From contig CM077116.1 in the NCBI GenBank assembly GCA_039619475.1, forward strand, positions 6,992,501-7,056,500: a DNA stretch of 64,000 nt. The letters run 5' to 3'. The translations under genes were made by a program, and so were the position numbers. Position 1 is the stretch's first letter, and every line of letters begins with the position of its first letter. This DNA is from Icerya purchasi (Eukaryota; Arthropoda; Insecta; Hemiptera; Monophlebidae). The notes under the pieces are model-generated. The model searched no databases. It was given only the letters and a program-made list of their open reading frames with translations, and was not told the DNA's origin. Below, piece by piece: positions 1 to 10,870 of this stretch.

Positions 1-2717
1 TAGTGAAGCTTCCGTACATGTGTAAATTTTAATTTAAGTATTTCAAGAATATTCGAATGCGGAAAAAATTATTAATATAAAACGGTATAAAATATTATAA
101 CTTTTGTAGAAAAGACGCTGTAAACCCGAAGAAGAATAAAAGTTCGTTTTACAACTTCTCTCTATGTAAATAAACACATATACAAACACAAAAAAAAAAA
201 CTGTTAGGATTTGCAAAACGCGATGTTTTTAAGCGTAACCTGTATATCTAACAGATTTATAGTTAATGCAATCAAAAAGGGACTAGACATAGCAGATCCA
301 GAATTGTGACCAATAAAATTCAACAGAAAGTTATTGATAGCGTTTATAGTCATGGGGTGGCATTTCCTTCAAATGAAAGTCGCTACTGAAATCAATGAGA
401 GCGAGAAATCAGGAAGAAAGCTTTTAAATCTCAGAATTTCAGACGTGAATCCGTCCTGGAAATAATACAAAATGAGAATGTATTGTTAAAAAAGTAGAGT
501 TATACGTGTTGTAATTTTCAATAAAAAAGGTACAATTACGATATATACCGTATATTGTGAAAGACTCTTTTTCTTCCCTTCTTCGATATATATAAAAATG
601 TTAATAATGATGATAAAAAAACGAACGAGCGACAATGGCACTTTCCTTCGGTGTGCGGGAAAGCTCTGACCAGCAGAGCATTAGGCCTTTAAAAAAAAAA
701 ACTTTCCGAAACGGACGTGTCACGAGATATTATCACGCGTTCAATGAAGAAAGAAAAATTTCAATAACACAACCGCCTATATTTTCCCCCCAAAAGTTTT
801 AATAAAATTCGATACATGTAACAAAAGAAATTCGTATAAAATGATAAAAGCTTTGATTAATTAAAAGAAAAGAAAAACCGGAAAAAACATAATAACGTGC
901 TGCACGACGGGTACAATTTCGCGGCAATGCGACAGCGCCACGAAGGCGAAGCTGTCGCGACAACGTTCAGAAACTGAGTGCCGAGCTGAATGATTCACAC
1001 GACGATTCTCACGAGCTAAAATTAAAACGAACTGACCGAATATATTTCTAATAAACGAAAAAGAAGAAAATGGTGCCATCGATACTTCTAGAAACTTCTT
1101 AAACGTTATTTTAGAGCGGTAGTTACCCTGCATCAGAATTCTCGGGTTTTCTAAAAAATTCTCAAAGCTCGTAGTAGCTCGGCCTGCATTACCAACACAC
1201 GCTCCGTCAAATCGATCTATCTTCACACACATTATGAAAACCAGTTCGCCACCCTGGTCCGTGCACTTACGAATTTCTCACGATTTTGACCGATTTCGCA
1301 TCCTTGACGGAGAATGCGACGTTTGCACGCTGCCCGAAGAAGCCTGAGAAATTAACATGATCGTTGCCTGGGAATTCATTATTATTATTATCATTATTTT
1401 TTTCTAGCTCGAATAGCGTCATCAAAAGTGTCATGGCTGCCGAATCCGTCTCAATATATATACACATATATATACACGTATGTATATGATAAAATGTGAC
1501 TTGCTTTAAGAACATAATATTAGATTATGCTTATTTGGCTAAAATAGGTTATGATGAAAAATTTACTAAATCGAGGAATTTAGAAACCCTATTAATATAC
1601 CTGAAAATGTCTTTCGACGAACAGGAATGATAGCGATCCGTGGAGCTTTTACCGCAGAACGTTGCGCACTGTCAGTTTGACGTCTTCTGATTTATCGGGG
1701 ACGGCTTAGCTGACCCGCGTCATTTAGCGGACATTGGAAGTATGTCGCGAAGGAAACGAAATCGCGTCTGCTATATTGAAATTAAATAGAAAATTACGCA
1801 AAACAGATGTCGCAGTTTGATTGAGCGAAAAAGAAAGCCGATCTTGGATTTTTAAAAATATTAATCTGTTTTGTGTCTGCGCTGGCAAAGGTTACCACCC
1901 GCGTCGGGTATTTTAAAAAGAAAAAAATAAAGCAACAATGAATTACAAAATGCGAGAAAATTCGAATCGTTCTTGAAATATGTACAATAAACGTAGCATA
2001 TAAAGGATTTACAAAAACTGTTTCAATGAAGCCTCCAAAATTAATATAAACGCACAAAAAAATACTCAGCTCTCCCGTAAAATTTAACGTGATCGTAACA
2101 TAGCGACTTATTTTCTCAGTGTATTGTATATCATAACCGCGTGCATGAAGCGCTATCTGTTGAGCACCGGTAACATCTATAACTAAAAACTAAATACAGA
2201 AATACGGTCAAACCGACGGAAATCGCCGTACTAGTGAAATAGCTGATGTGCAGTTTACGCAGAATTTCCTGCAGATGGCGGGAATTTCTAGTCAAAGTGT
2301 GCCATTTCTGTATTCCAGAAAAATCGGCGCTTGTCGTAAAGCTTGTTGAGCAAGTTTGATAAAAATCGGATACATGCGAAACGACGCAGCCGATAATTAC
2401 TATATGCGGCAGATGTGTAAAAGATTGAGAAAGGCTGCCATAAATTTCCGGCCAATTGATGGCCAAAATAGGCGGATGCTTTTACGAAGATAACAGTTGA
2501 ACTAAAATGTGCTACATTTTCCGCTTTTTAGACTATGTTTCATTAGCAGCCGAATAGGTGGAGAGGAAAAACGTCAAGTAAAACTCGGTTAATCGATTAA
2601 AATATTTTTCATCTCTTTACCAGTCGTCTATGAAAGGGATTCTCTTATTCTTTCCATTACAAATTGTAAACCATTTCAAGATGAAAACGCGAATCATTTA
2701 AATATAGCGTTCCCTAG
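1..2717. other. Unassigned AT-rich sequence
   Basis: I see no supportable gene here. Reading frames are short, low in complexity or without recognisable motifs. A minus-strand frame at 2131-2466 carries one hydrophobic stretch near its C-terminus, but no family match is convincing. The stretch around 1610-1770 is richer in CpG than its surroundings. A short AT/AC simple repeat lies near 1455-1490. Confidence 0.6.
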
Positions 2718-3032
2718 CAAGGGCGTCGCCAGCCGATGGGCCAAGGGGGGGCAAGATATGTTGCCAGCCGCCAGGGGGGGGGGGGGCAAGATGATAGAAA
2801 ATGGATATGAGTTATAGAAAAAATAAAATTTATAAGTTGTAAAGGCTTAATATTTTATTAAACAAGAATAAAATCTTAATTAAAACAGAATTTTCGTGGG
2901 TTTCTGGCAAATTGTTCATGATTACGCGCCTATGAATGCTCATTATGGCCAGTTGATTAAAAAATTTCAATGCTCCAGGGGGGGGGCAGCTGCCCCTCCC
3001 TGCCCCCCGCTGGCGACGCCCATGTTCCCTAG
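2710..3032 (+). mobile_element. hAT-type non-autonomous element, copy 1, with 8-bp target duplication
   Basis: The element itself spans 2718-3024 (307 bp) and is flanked on both sides by the same 8 bp, TTCCCTAG (2710-2717 and 3025-3032). Its terminal inverted repeats are CAAGGGCGTCGCCAGC on the left and, read inward on the other strand, CATGGGCGTCGCCAGC on the right (15 of 16 bases match). An 8-bp duplication with CA..GGGCG-type ends is typical of the hAT superfamily. The interior has no transposase; G-rich tracts sit just inside both ends. Compared with copy 2 it is about 30 bp longer because the G-run plus GCAAGAT unit near the left end is duplicated (about 2745-2792). The reading frame crossing it (2896-3090) is a chance translation of the element and terminal repeat, also seen in copy 2. 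A MITE label is equally fair. Confidence 0.9.
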
Positions 3033-3779
3033 TAACACAGATGTTGACGTATTTATTCAGTACATATTTTCGTTCGTGCTTGCTTATTAATCTGAATTCA
3101 GTTAAAGTGATTTGTCAAAAGCTTTCTTTTTAAAATTGAACAGTTTGGGCATTAATTGAAGTTGGTCTTCATTCGGGAACTTTAGTTACATTGTTACGAT
3201 TTTATGCTCACTGGAAGTGAAGGAAATTGAAGTATTTAAACTTCTGACGGATAACAATGAAAATTTTTGGCTTTCGAGGAGACGACCGGAGAAGTTGTAA
3301 TATTAACGTGTGAGGCATTGTTCCGAACCATAAACGACCGGTCGAAGAGTTGGAGTGGTAAAGCAGTAGACCCATCATAGACCCTGTTAATGTTTCATAT
3401 AAACTTTATAATACAATATCGGATGGCCAGCTTCTTCCCGATACGTATTAAACATACTGCTACAAAAGGTTCGATAATTTAATGATTTTGGTTTGAAGAT
3501 TACCTACGTAATGCGTCCATGTGAGAGTCTGAATAAACCTAAATATTTTATACGCGTTGATGGAAGTTCAAAATACCAAAATGACTACCCATTTAATCGA
3601 AATAATAAAATCGTATGAAAATAGCCCAGCATTCATTCGTGCGCACCCTTTTGCGTATTTCAACTTTTCTTACAGCAATATAAAAGCATTCAACAGTTCA
3701 ATCGTCTCTAAAATACCGTATTTAATGACTAAATTACATTTCATTAACAATATCGAAATATTGTTTTCTGCTTATTCTA
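3033..3779. other. Unassigned sequence
   Basis: No gene or repeat is recognised. A plus-strand frame (3557-3910) runs through the neighbouring tRNA-like relic and is therefore unlikely to be coding. Confidence 0.5.
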
Positions 3780-3855
3780 GTCGTCCTGATAGCCTAGTTT
3801 TTAGAGCGCTTGACTTCCATTACGGAAGACTCGGTTTCGATCCCGGGCGACGACA
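3780..3855 (+). pseudogene. tRNA-like relic (tRNA pseudogene or head of a tRNA-derived SINE)
   Basis: The 76 bases can be folded roughly as a tRNA. The first seven bases (GTCGTCC) pair with CGACGAC at the 3' side in six of seven positions. An A-box-like stretch (TAGCCTAGTTTTTAGAGC) is followed by a B-box-like GGTTTCGATCCC with a five-pair T stem. Departures from a working tRNA are clear: an extra base after the acceptor stem, an eight-base T loop, and an anticodon arm (CTTCC / GGAAG) whose loop lacks the expected U33. RNA polymerase III promoter boxes are thus recognisable, but a functional tRNA is unlikely. AT-rich sequence follows, which could be a SINE body or simple flank. I cannot name the amino acid. 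Confidence 0.6.
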
Positions 3856-5589
3856 GAAATTATTACGAAAATTAAATAAAATTACTCGCTTTTCACGCGG
3901 AAGGCAATAGCAAACATGCATACTATCATATGCACGCTAGATAGTACATAGCAGACATAAATAGGACTGCATTTGTATCACGATTAGTCTTGCTTGTATA
4001 AACTCGCGTTTTGAATATAAGCCATGAGCGCTACTTATTCTGTACGTCTAGAATGCACAAATAGGTAGTCAGGATGCTCGGAATCGAGCAATACGACAGG
4101 GGGGGGGAGACTGCTGTACGCACTTATAGTTCTAAGATAAATGAAAACAAGAAGTACGGCATAGCAGCAGGGTGTTTGACAAATCCAATGTAATCAAACG
4201 TGCTCTAATACAACTTCGTACACAGTCCAGCTGATTAAGGCGATTTTATCATTTTATTAACTATCCGAACCAGTCCTAAATACCTGTAGTGATAGCCGAA
4301 GTAATTCGCAGTATAGACGTCATCTTTAAATCTGTAATATTAAAAATGAACGTTACCCCACCAGTGATAACTGATGAGAATTAAATAATTAAATTTTGCC
4401 GAGTTTCTCCGGTCATTGCCGAAAATAACGAGCAGGTGAATGCTGCAGCTTGTACCTTCCAGGTAAATAAATTCTATAAATTTATCCTCTAAATTAGAAA
4501 AATCAATACGAATAATAATTCACTCAATTTAAAATCGACAAGCGGTGCGTTTTTACAACACAATGCAACTAATAACACATTTTAAATAAATCGCGGTTAT
4601 GTAATATTTCGGCAGATGTCCGGCATGGGATCCATGTGTGAATTAAACTTTGCGGGGAGAATAACAGTACTAACGACCGCGATAATTCCAACAAACTATC
4701 GCAAAGATGTTGACTATTTTTCATTTAATTGCGTAAAATGTGAAACATGTAGAAAGGTTATAGACACGAATAAGGATGTCGAATCTGCACACACGATGTT
4801 TTCTATCGACCTTTTGGTGGGCATATCATTACTGAATAAAAACTTAAAAAAACACACCAATACTCTTAATCTCAAATATTTTCCAAGTTATTTTAAGACC
4901 AAAAAGACTTATTTTATTTTTTTTTTTTTTTATTTTTTTGTGGGTAAAAGTGGAAACTAATGAATGTGATTCTTTTCCAAATATTAGAAAATGCATTAAA
5001 ATAAAATATTTCTACAATCCTCAGATGTAAATTCAATTTTTTATGAAACAAAACTGATTTCTTTTTTTTTAATTGTGTTCCTTCGGACACGTAATCATCA
5101 AATCTTAACAGTAAACACGTTTTTTATGCTCAAAAATTTTTCGATTTTTTCGATTTGACGCAACATTGCGAAAAAAATTAAACATTGATCATTTGGAAAA
5201 CTTTTAATTTTTAGTTTTTTTTTGTAGGAAAATGTTCAAACGAATTGATAATTATTATTCAAAATGAATTTTAAACTATCTGACAAACCGAGGTGAGTAA
5301 CAACATTTAATGATAGTTTTGACGACAAATACTATCGATCAGCCGATTTAAGAGAAGTATATAACTTACACGTAGTTGTGAATAAAAAATAGGCTATTCG
5401 TATTCGTCACGACGAACATATAATAATATATTCGTACAAAGTCGAATACGAACGCGAAACAGATATTTCTCTTTTTCGTGTTTCTTTTCGATAATACCGT
5501 TTTTTATTTTTTTTATTAATCCCGCCTCTTTTTTTTGCATTGAATTACCGTTTTTAACTACTACTAAGGTGTTATCAGAGTGAGAGCTG
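3856..5589. other. Unassigned AT-rich sequence
   Basis: No supportable gene. A plus-strand frame at 4616-4960 ends in a poly-phenylalanine run made by a T-tract (about 4914-4932), a sign of non-coding sequence. A G-run lies near 4100-4107. Confidence 0.55.
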
Positions 5590-7075
5590 CCTAGGTTACT
5601 TAAAGACCACCCAACGACAGTCCACCATTCTGAATGTACTTCTTCAAAGTGTGTGTTATACGATTATTTGTTGTTTAATATTTTTGCTAACGATATGAAA
5701 GAGCTCAGGCGGACGGCATTAAAACTGCGGCATTCAATTAGGAATTCTGCACAGTATGGACACGTATTTAATGGGGAGCTATTCTTTGCAGTATGTGGTC
5801 ATGACTTTTAGATGTATACCCTATTCTTAGTCGATTAATTGTTGTGTATTCGATACACGCGGGCTATCAGTGGTCGGCCACTATGGTTGGATAATCGGCT
5901 TTATTTGGCGTAAGAACGTAGTCTTGGACATCCATTCTTTGCTCCATTGCTCAGTTATTCTTTCTCGTAGGAACGTATTGAACGTTGTTAGGCCTTGAGA
6001 TTTATACGGCATCGGGGATAACATAGCAGACCGAGCTTCTAGATTCGCGCGCTCATTCCCTGAGATCTGAGTATGTGCAGGCACCCACAGAAACTCGATC
6101 CGGTATCTGGTCTAGCAATAGCAGAGTCCCTTGGATTTTTTGCGCGATTGATTTTTCTGCGTTATTATTTTGTAGACTTTGTATGGTGGTCAGAAAATCT
6201 GTAATAACCAGTATCTTTTTCGGTTGAGCTTTAGAACTATAGTACTCCTGGAGACAGAGCAAAATTGCAAACATTTCTGCATGCAGTACCGAACAAGCAT
6301 CATTTAAACGGATCCCTACTAGTACACCATCGATTTCGTAAGCGTACGCTGCTGGTAACAATTTACCCGTACACGCCTTACATCCGTCTGTATACGCCTT
6401 TGTAAAATCTTCATATCTGTTAATCACTTCAGTTGCCTTCTTTTTGAGATTTTCTGCAGGTGTTTGTGAGTTATTGTACTCTAATAGTGATACATTTATC
6501 TTTACTGGGTACTGGTTCAGCGGTGGGAGCGGTGGTAACCTATTAGCTTGGCACGGAATGGGAAAATTATATTTACATAGCATTTTATTTACTTTTGGAA
6601 GTAAATCGTTGAAGAAATTAGGTTTAAAGGGGTAAACAATTTTGTTTTCTATCGACTACTTTAATAAACTACGATAACCATGTAATGAGGGACTGTATTT
6701 TAGATGTAACGTCCCCGTTCATGAACGCAAACTGGATAAAGGTGAAGTACGTTTTGCTCCCAGGATAATGCGTAGCGCGGAGTTTTGTATTAGATCAAGT
6801 ACCTTTAATACGGATTTCTTTACTGACGAGTACGCCTGACGTACGTAATTTATTTTACCGAGTATTAATGTTTTGTATATGTTTAATAGTAGTTTCGGAT
6901 GGATATTGAAATTGCGGTCGGATAAACATTTCATTATATTCAAGGAATGGTAGCATTTTGACTTTAGGTTAGTTACATTTTGATGGAAATCAACACAGAT
7001 AGATTTTTGACTGGAAAACGCTTATCCGTTGTTCTCAGACCATTTATTTAGGTTAACAATTTCTTCAGTTCAAAT
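5590..7075 (-). mobile_element. LINE relic 1: RNase H-bearing non-LTR retrotransposon, 5' truncated
   Basis: This was once the polymerase of a non-LTR retrotransposon, which copies its RNA into the genome by target-primed reverse transcription. Read on the minus strand it holds, in order: the part just after the reverse-transcriptase active site (about 7075-6990, with a WSENNG segment); the thumb region (6943-6719, including IYKTLILGKINY and IQNSALRIILGA); an RNase H domain (6583-6053, with YTDG, an LHAEMFAI glutamate box and a VITD aspartate box); the end of RNase H (PAHTQISGNERA, about 6084-6050); and a C-terminal region with RLRIGYTSKSHDH and a C..C..IEC zinc-knuckle remnant (about 5830-5690). 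Frames change several times and stops interrupt the sequence. About 60 residues seem to be missing between the WSENNG segment and the thumb. The YADD active site and everything upstream are absent. The clade (Jockey, I or R1 group) is not resolved. Confidence 0.85.
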
Positions 7076-7531
7076 TTTACGACTTCTTCCTAGAAATAGG
7101 TTACAATGCAAGATGTTTGTCCAAAATTGTAAAAGTAGCAGAAATTTCGAGTCTTGCTTTCAATAATACACGAAGACACTGTATTGTAATTAAAGTAACG
7201 AAGAATAATTAATCGATGTGAATTTCCGCGGCTGCCATTTGATCTGAACTTCACCCATTGATTTCTTTAGTCTTGTTTTTTTTTTTATCCGCGTTTATTA
7301 TGGCAAAATTCCAGTAACATCTACAGTAGTACCATAATTCGAACAACTCGCTGTCCTAGAACATATATTTTGCTTCCGACTGGTTTTCGATAAAATATTT
7401 CACACGGCAGAAACGCCTCTCCCCGCGCTCCAGACCGCACCATTAAAAGACGGAAACTAACAAGAAAAACGCGTATATTTTCCGAAATATCATAAATTCC
7501 TAGTGCAAGAAACCAACCAAATCACACACAT

Positions 7532-7567
<36 letters not shown>

Positions 7568-8673
7568 CCTGACCAAAGTAATTAATTACCACTTGAATGA
7601 TCAAATTTGAATATACAGAAAAACGTGGCAGATCGATATGAAGACGACATAGTAAGATTCTTTATAAAACGGCGATACGGCTACTAGAACAATGTGTTAA
7701 GACAACGCTTCCAGACTAGCTACGTATACTATACGAAACAATTAACAAAAGCTCGCAGAAGTGTTCTCTAGAACATGCTGCATAGATCACTACACAAGCT
7801 GCCCTACCTGATTTTAGCGGAATTTATACTATCTTTCTCCGACTCGATGCAACTCAACAAATTGCCCGGATGTGCGCTTTCGCCGCAGGCACATTTGTTT
7901 TAAAAATTCTACCACTACCACTCAGAAACCAACTCAGTCACTACCCGACCGGACTAGTATTTTTTTGGCTTTGGCCGAGTAAGCATCCTAGACGCGACTA
8001 TGAGCGCCGCCGAATTAGAACAATATCCGAGAGAGTTCGTGAATTAATGAAATATCGAAGAATACTTCCCAGCTCAAATATTTCCGTAAGATAGCGCTAT
8101 AAATACCGAATTCATTTCAATATATATATATATTAATCTTATTGACATCTTCGACGTACAATACATATTTATTATACAAAAAATTTATTACAAATGATGT
8201 AGTTTTTTATTAATAAAATAATATTTCTACGTCCAATTACAAAGTTCTCTGAAAAAAATCGGGTTTTAATTTTTTATTCACGATATTTGCACCAAATCAA
8301 AAAATTTGAAAAAATTCTTGAACATGTTTATTGTTAAAATTTGACAACCGCACGTCCATAGTAACACAGTCTAAAAAAAATATTTCACTCTTGCTACGTA
8401 AAAAATTGGTTTTAGAATTGCAAAAACATTTTATTTTCGCGGCTTTTCGGAAAAAATCACGATTCGTTAATTTTCATTTTTACTATTAAAAAAATAAATA
8501 AATAAAATAAAAATACTTAAGGTTTTTTTTAAAAAATAACTCGAGAAAAATTAGAGATTAGATGCTGATAGTTACTGTGTATTTACTAAAGTGATCCCCC
8601 AAAGTGTCAAAAGAAAACGCCGTGGGGACACATTCGGCATGCTTATCCCCACTTATTTCATGCACAATAGATG
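7076..8673. other. Unassigned AT-rich sequence
   Basis: No gene recognised. The stretch contains the AC/AT microsatellite at 7522-7567 and, from about 8150, homopolymer-rich AT sequence. The plus-strand frame at 7870-8094 has no recognisable motif. Confidence 0.55.
7522..7567. repeat. (AC)n-(AT)n microsatellite
   Basis: Imperfect CA repeats pass directly into an uninterrupted TA run. Confidence 0.95.
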
Positions 8674-8675
8674 TA

Positions 8676-10165
8676 CGGTGGGTCAAAAAAGTATGTGCAC
8701 ACCACCCAACAACGTTGCAGAACGTGTTGAGGACACCGTAAGACGCTGGAACTTGCTGCATACATAGAGTGAGAAGCATCATGATAAAGGAAAGTGTATT
8801 CCGATAAAACTAATCATAGCTTTCGACAAAAAAGTGAAAAAGGCGTGCGTAAAAAATGTATTTGTACACCCATGACTTGACCTACAAAATATGCTTTCCA
8901 GTAATAGAAAAGAAAATACTAATACTTGATAATGCTATTAGCGTTGATGAAGGATTGTAATCGTGGGGGCATGAAATCCGACAGGTATCGCGTGAAATCG
9001 GGGGAAATATCTGTGTCTACACAGCTTGTAAAGCTCGTTTTAAATAATCCTGAGCGTTAATCATTTTCCGTGCACACACTCCGACGTCAAGCCAACTACA
9101 CAAATTTTCAACAACGTTCAGATCAGGAGACCACGGACATACGTGTAACCTGCGGATGACGTTAAAAAGGAGCCATTCACGAGTTGAGATCGCGATATCT
9201 TTGGGGTTATCGTCTTAATTTACACGCGCTTGCCTTTAAATTACTTAGTAATATCTCGATATAGTCAGTAGCTTCCACTTTTCTGTCAATGAATGCAAAA
9301 TTACCGATTTCACTAGCCGCCGTGCACACACCATCTTCATGGTAACTGGCAAGTGATTGGCTCAGAGCTTGGTATTGGGTTTGCGCCATACCGACCGGAC
9401 ATACGAACCAGATAAATTAAATTTGCTTTCGTCGGAATAAATCACTGAGTAGTTTCGAAAGGTGACATATTTGGTGACATGTGCCAAGGTTAAACGTTTT
9501 TGACGGTTAGTTTCTGAAGTAAACAATTTCTTCCTCGGCGATCTACCATCGAATATTAACGAAATTGAGTACATTTCTGATAGTTTTATGGTTCATTCCA
9601 CTCCTGCGTGTTCAGCAGCCAGCTTTAGAGCGTTCGAAATGGAATCTTAAGCGATCGACCGATACCCGCGTTCTCTGAACTACCTTGGGCAATCTGCCAC
9701 CTGGCACTTAATTTTCCATTTTCCCGGATACCTCGAACTGCGCAGAAAATGGGACAACTTAATTCTTCGTCAATTTTACGGTAACTGAGACCACTTTCAT
9801 ACAGCATTATAATTCGCACTGCTACAGGTATCTCCGTATTTTTTGGTACTATCTTTCATACTTTGCCGTCCACTGAAATTACCTTTATTGCCAGTTACGC
9901 AAACTACACAACCATTTCACTAAGACATCCTATACGTTCCCGAAACTGCATGTCCGTCGTCTTATCGTATACACACATTAGTCATCAGTTCACGTGCGCG
10001 CGCAAATCTTTTTCCCTGGTTTTCCCGCAGTCTCTATGTGCGCTGCTGTTATTCACCGTCGCGGGTAAATATTATACAGTACAAGTATGCGTTTTAGGTG
10101 ATTCTTTTTCTAACACATCCTCTTTCCTCGCCGCCATTTTTACTATTTACTTTTTTGACCCATTC
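8676..10165 (-). mobile_element. Degenerate Tc1-type DNA transposon with recognisable ends
   Basis: The 1,490-bp length suits the Tc1/mariner superfamily. A shared terminal motif GGGTCAAAAAAGTA occurs inverted at 8680-8693 and 10148-10161, and TA dinucleotides lie just outside (8674-8675 and 10166-10167), as expected for TA-targeting elements. The transposase is on the minus strand. It shows an N-terminal helix-turn-helix segment (about 9862-9625: LYESGLSYRKI). Next comes the linker GRSPRKK and the first catalytic aspartate in IYSDESKFNL (about 9420-9445). A shifted frame carries DDNPKD followed by REWLLFNV, and SPDLNVVENL holds the final catalytic glutamate (about 9101-9135). The spacing from that second aspartate to the glutamate is about 33-34 residues, in line with DD34E Tc1 enzymes. 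Frameshifts and stops show that it is dead. Confidence 0.9.
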
Positions 10166-10167
10166 TA

Positions 10168-10710
10168 TGTCCGCAGATATATCGCCTCCCACTCTAGTTA
10201 ATTGATCATCTTTTGAGTTGCGCAGACTGCCCTTTATTGTATTATTTTCTCTCTTGACAAAACATGTAGGGTCACTGCCCTTCTTTAATGCATTTATTTT
10301 TTGTTTACATTCTAATAATTTAGTGTCCATCACAAAATCGAGTAAGATTTTTATTTCATTTCCGGGATTTTTTTGGTTTTTTTCTTGGAGGGGGGAGGGT
10401 GTATTTTTTATTTTAATCTTTGTACTTTAAGGCAAACATTTAAGCGTAGCGCAAATAGCTGTCAATTGTTTTTTTTCCTGCGATGAAAAGGAAAAAAAAA
10501 CATACTTCAAGATAACTTTAAAAGTAATTTTATAACCCACCACTGACACACGCACACACACACACACCTACACATTTCCGTATACAGTACCGCCATCATT
10601 TCCTGATGTATTTAACTACGAGTATTTTTTCTCGGTAACTGGTGTTTAGAAAATGTTGTTTCGTTCCGAATCGAAATCGCTCCCAGGTATGTACCTAACC
10701 TGAAGTAGAA
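10168..10710. other. Unassigned sequence
   Basis: No gene recognised. It holds a G-run near 10390 and a CA microsatellite at about 10545-10568. Confidence 0.55.
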
Positions 10711-10870
10711 CTGGGTGCCAGAGAAATCTGGGAATGTAAAGGCGGCCGAGAGAAAGGAATTGCCCCCCATCCTACTCTTATTAGTGCCGTTGGGCTTTGT
10801 ACACTGTAAACCTTAACTTCATAATCACTGACGCCCGGTCAAGGGTATGGACTTACTTTACTTTACTTTA
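10711..10870 (+). repeat. SINE-like dispersed repeat, copy 1
   Basis: A block of about 120 bp contains AGAGAAATCTG, AAAGGAATTGCCCCCC, GTGCCGTTGGGC and GTAAACCTTAACTTCATAAT, then ACGCCC, and ends in three TTTAC-type units (about 10851-10870). The same ordered blocks recur at 23,408-23,490 and, inverted, at 63,141-63,259. There is no reading frame. A pentanucleotide tail after a conserved 3' block is typical of SINEs and LINE tails, so I infer a SINE or the 3' end of an unrecognised LINE. No tRNA-like head was seen. Confidence 0.7.

Noticed and set aside
2131..2466. Minus-strand frame with a hydrophobic segment, briefly considered as a small mitochondrial membrane subunit
   Set aside because: Only the hydrophobic stretch is suggestive; the conserved residues expected after it are absent, and composition matches the flanking non-coding DNA.
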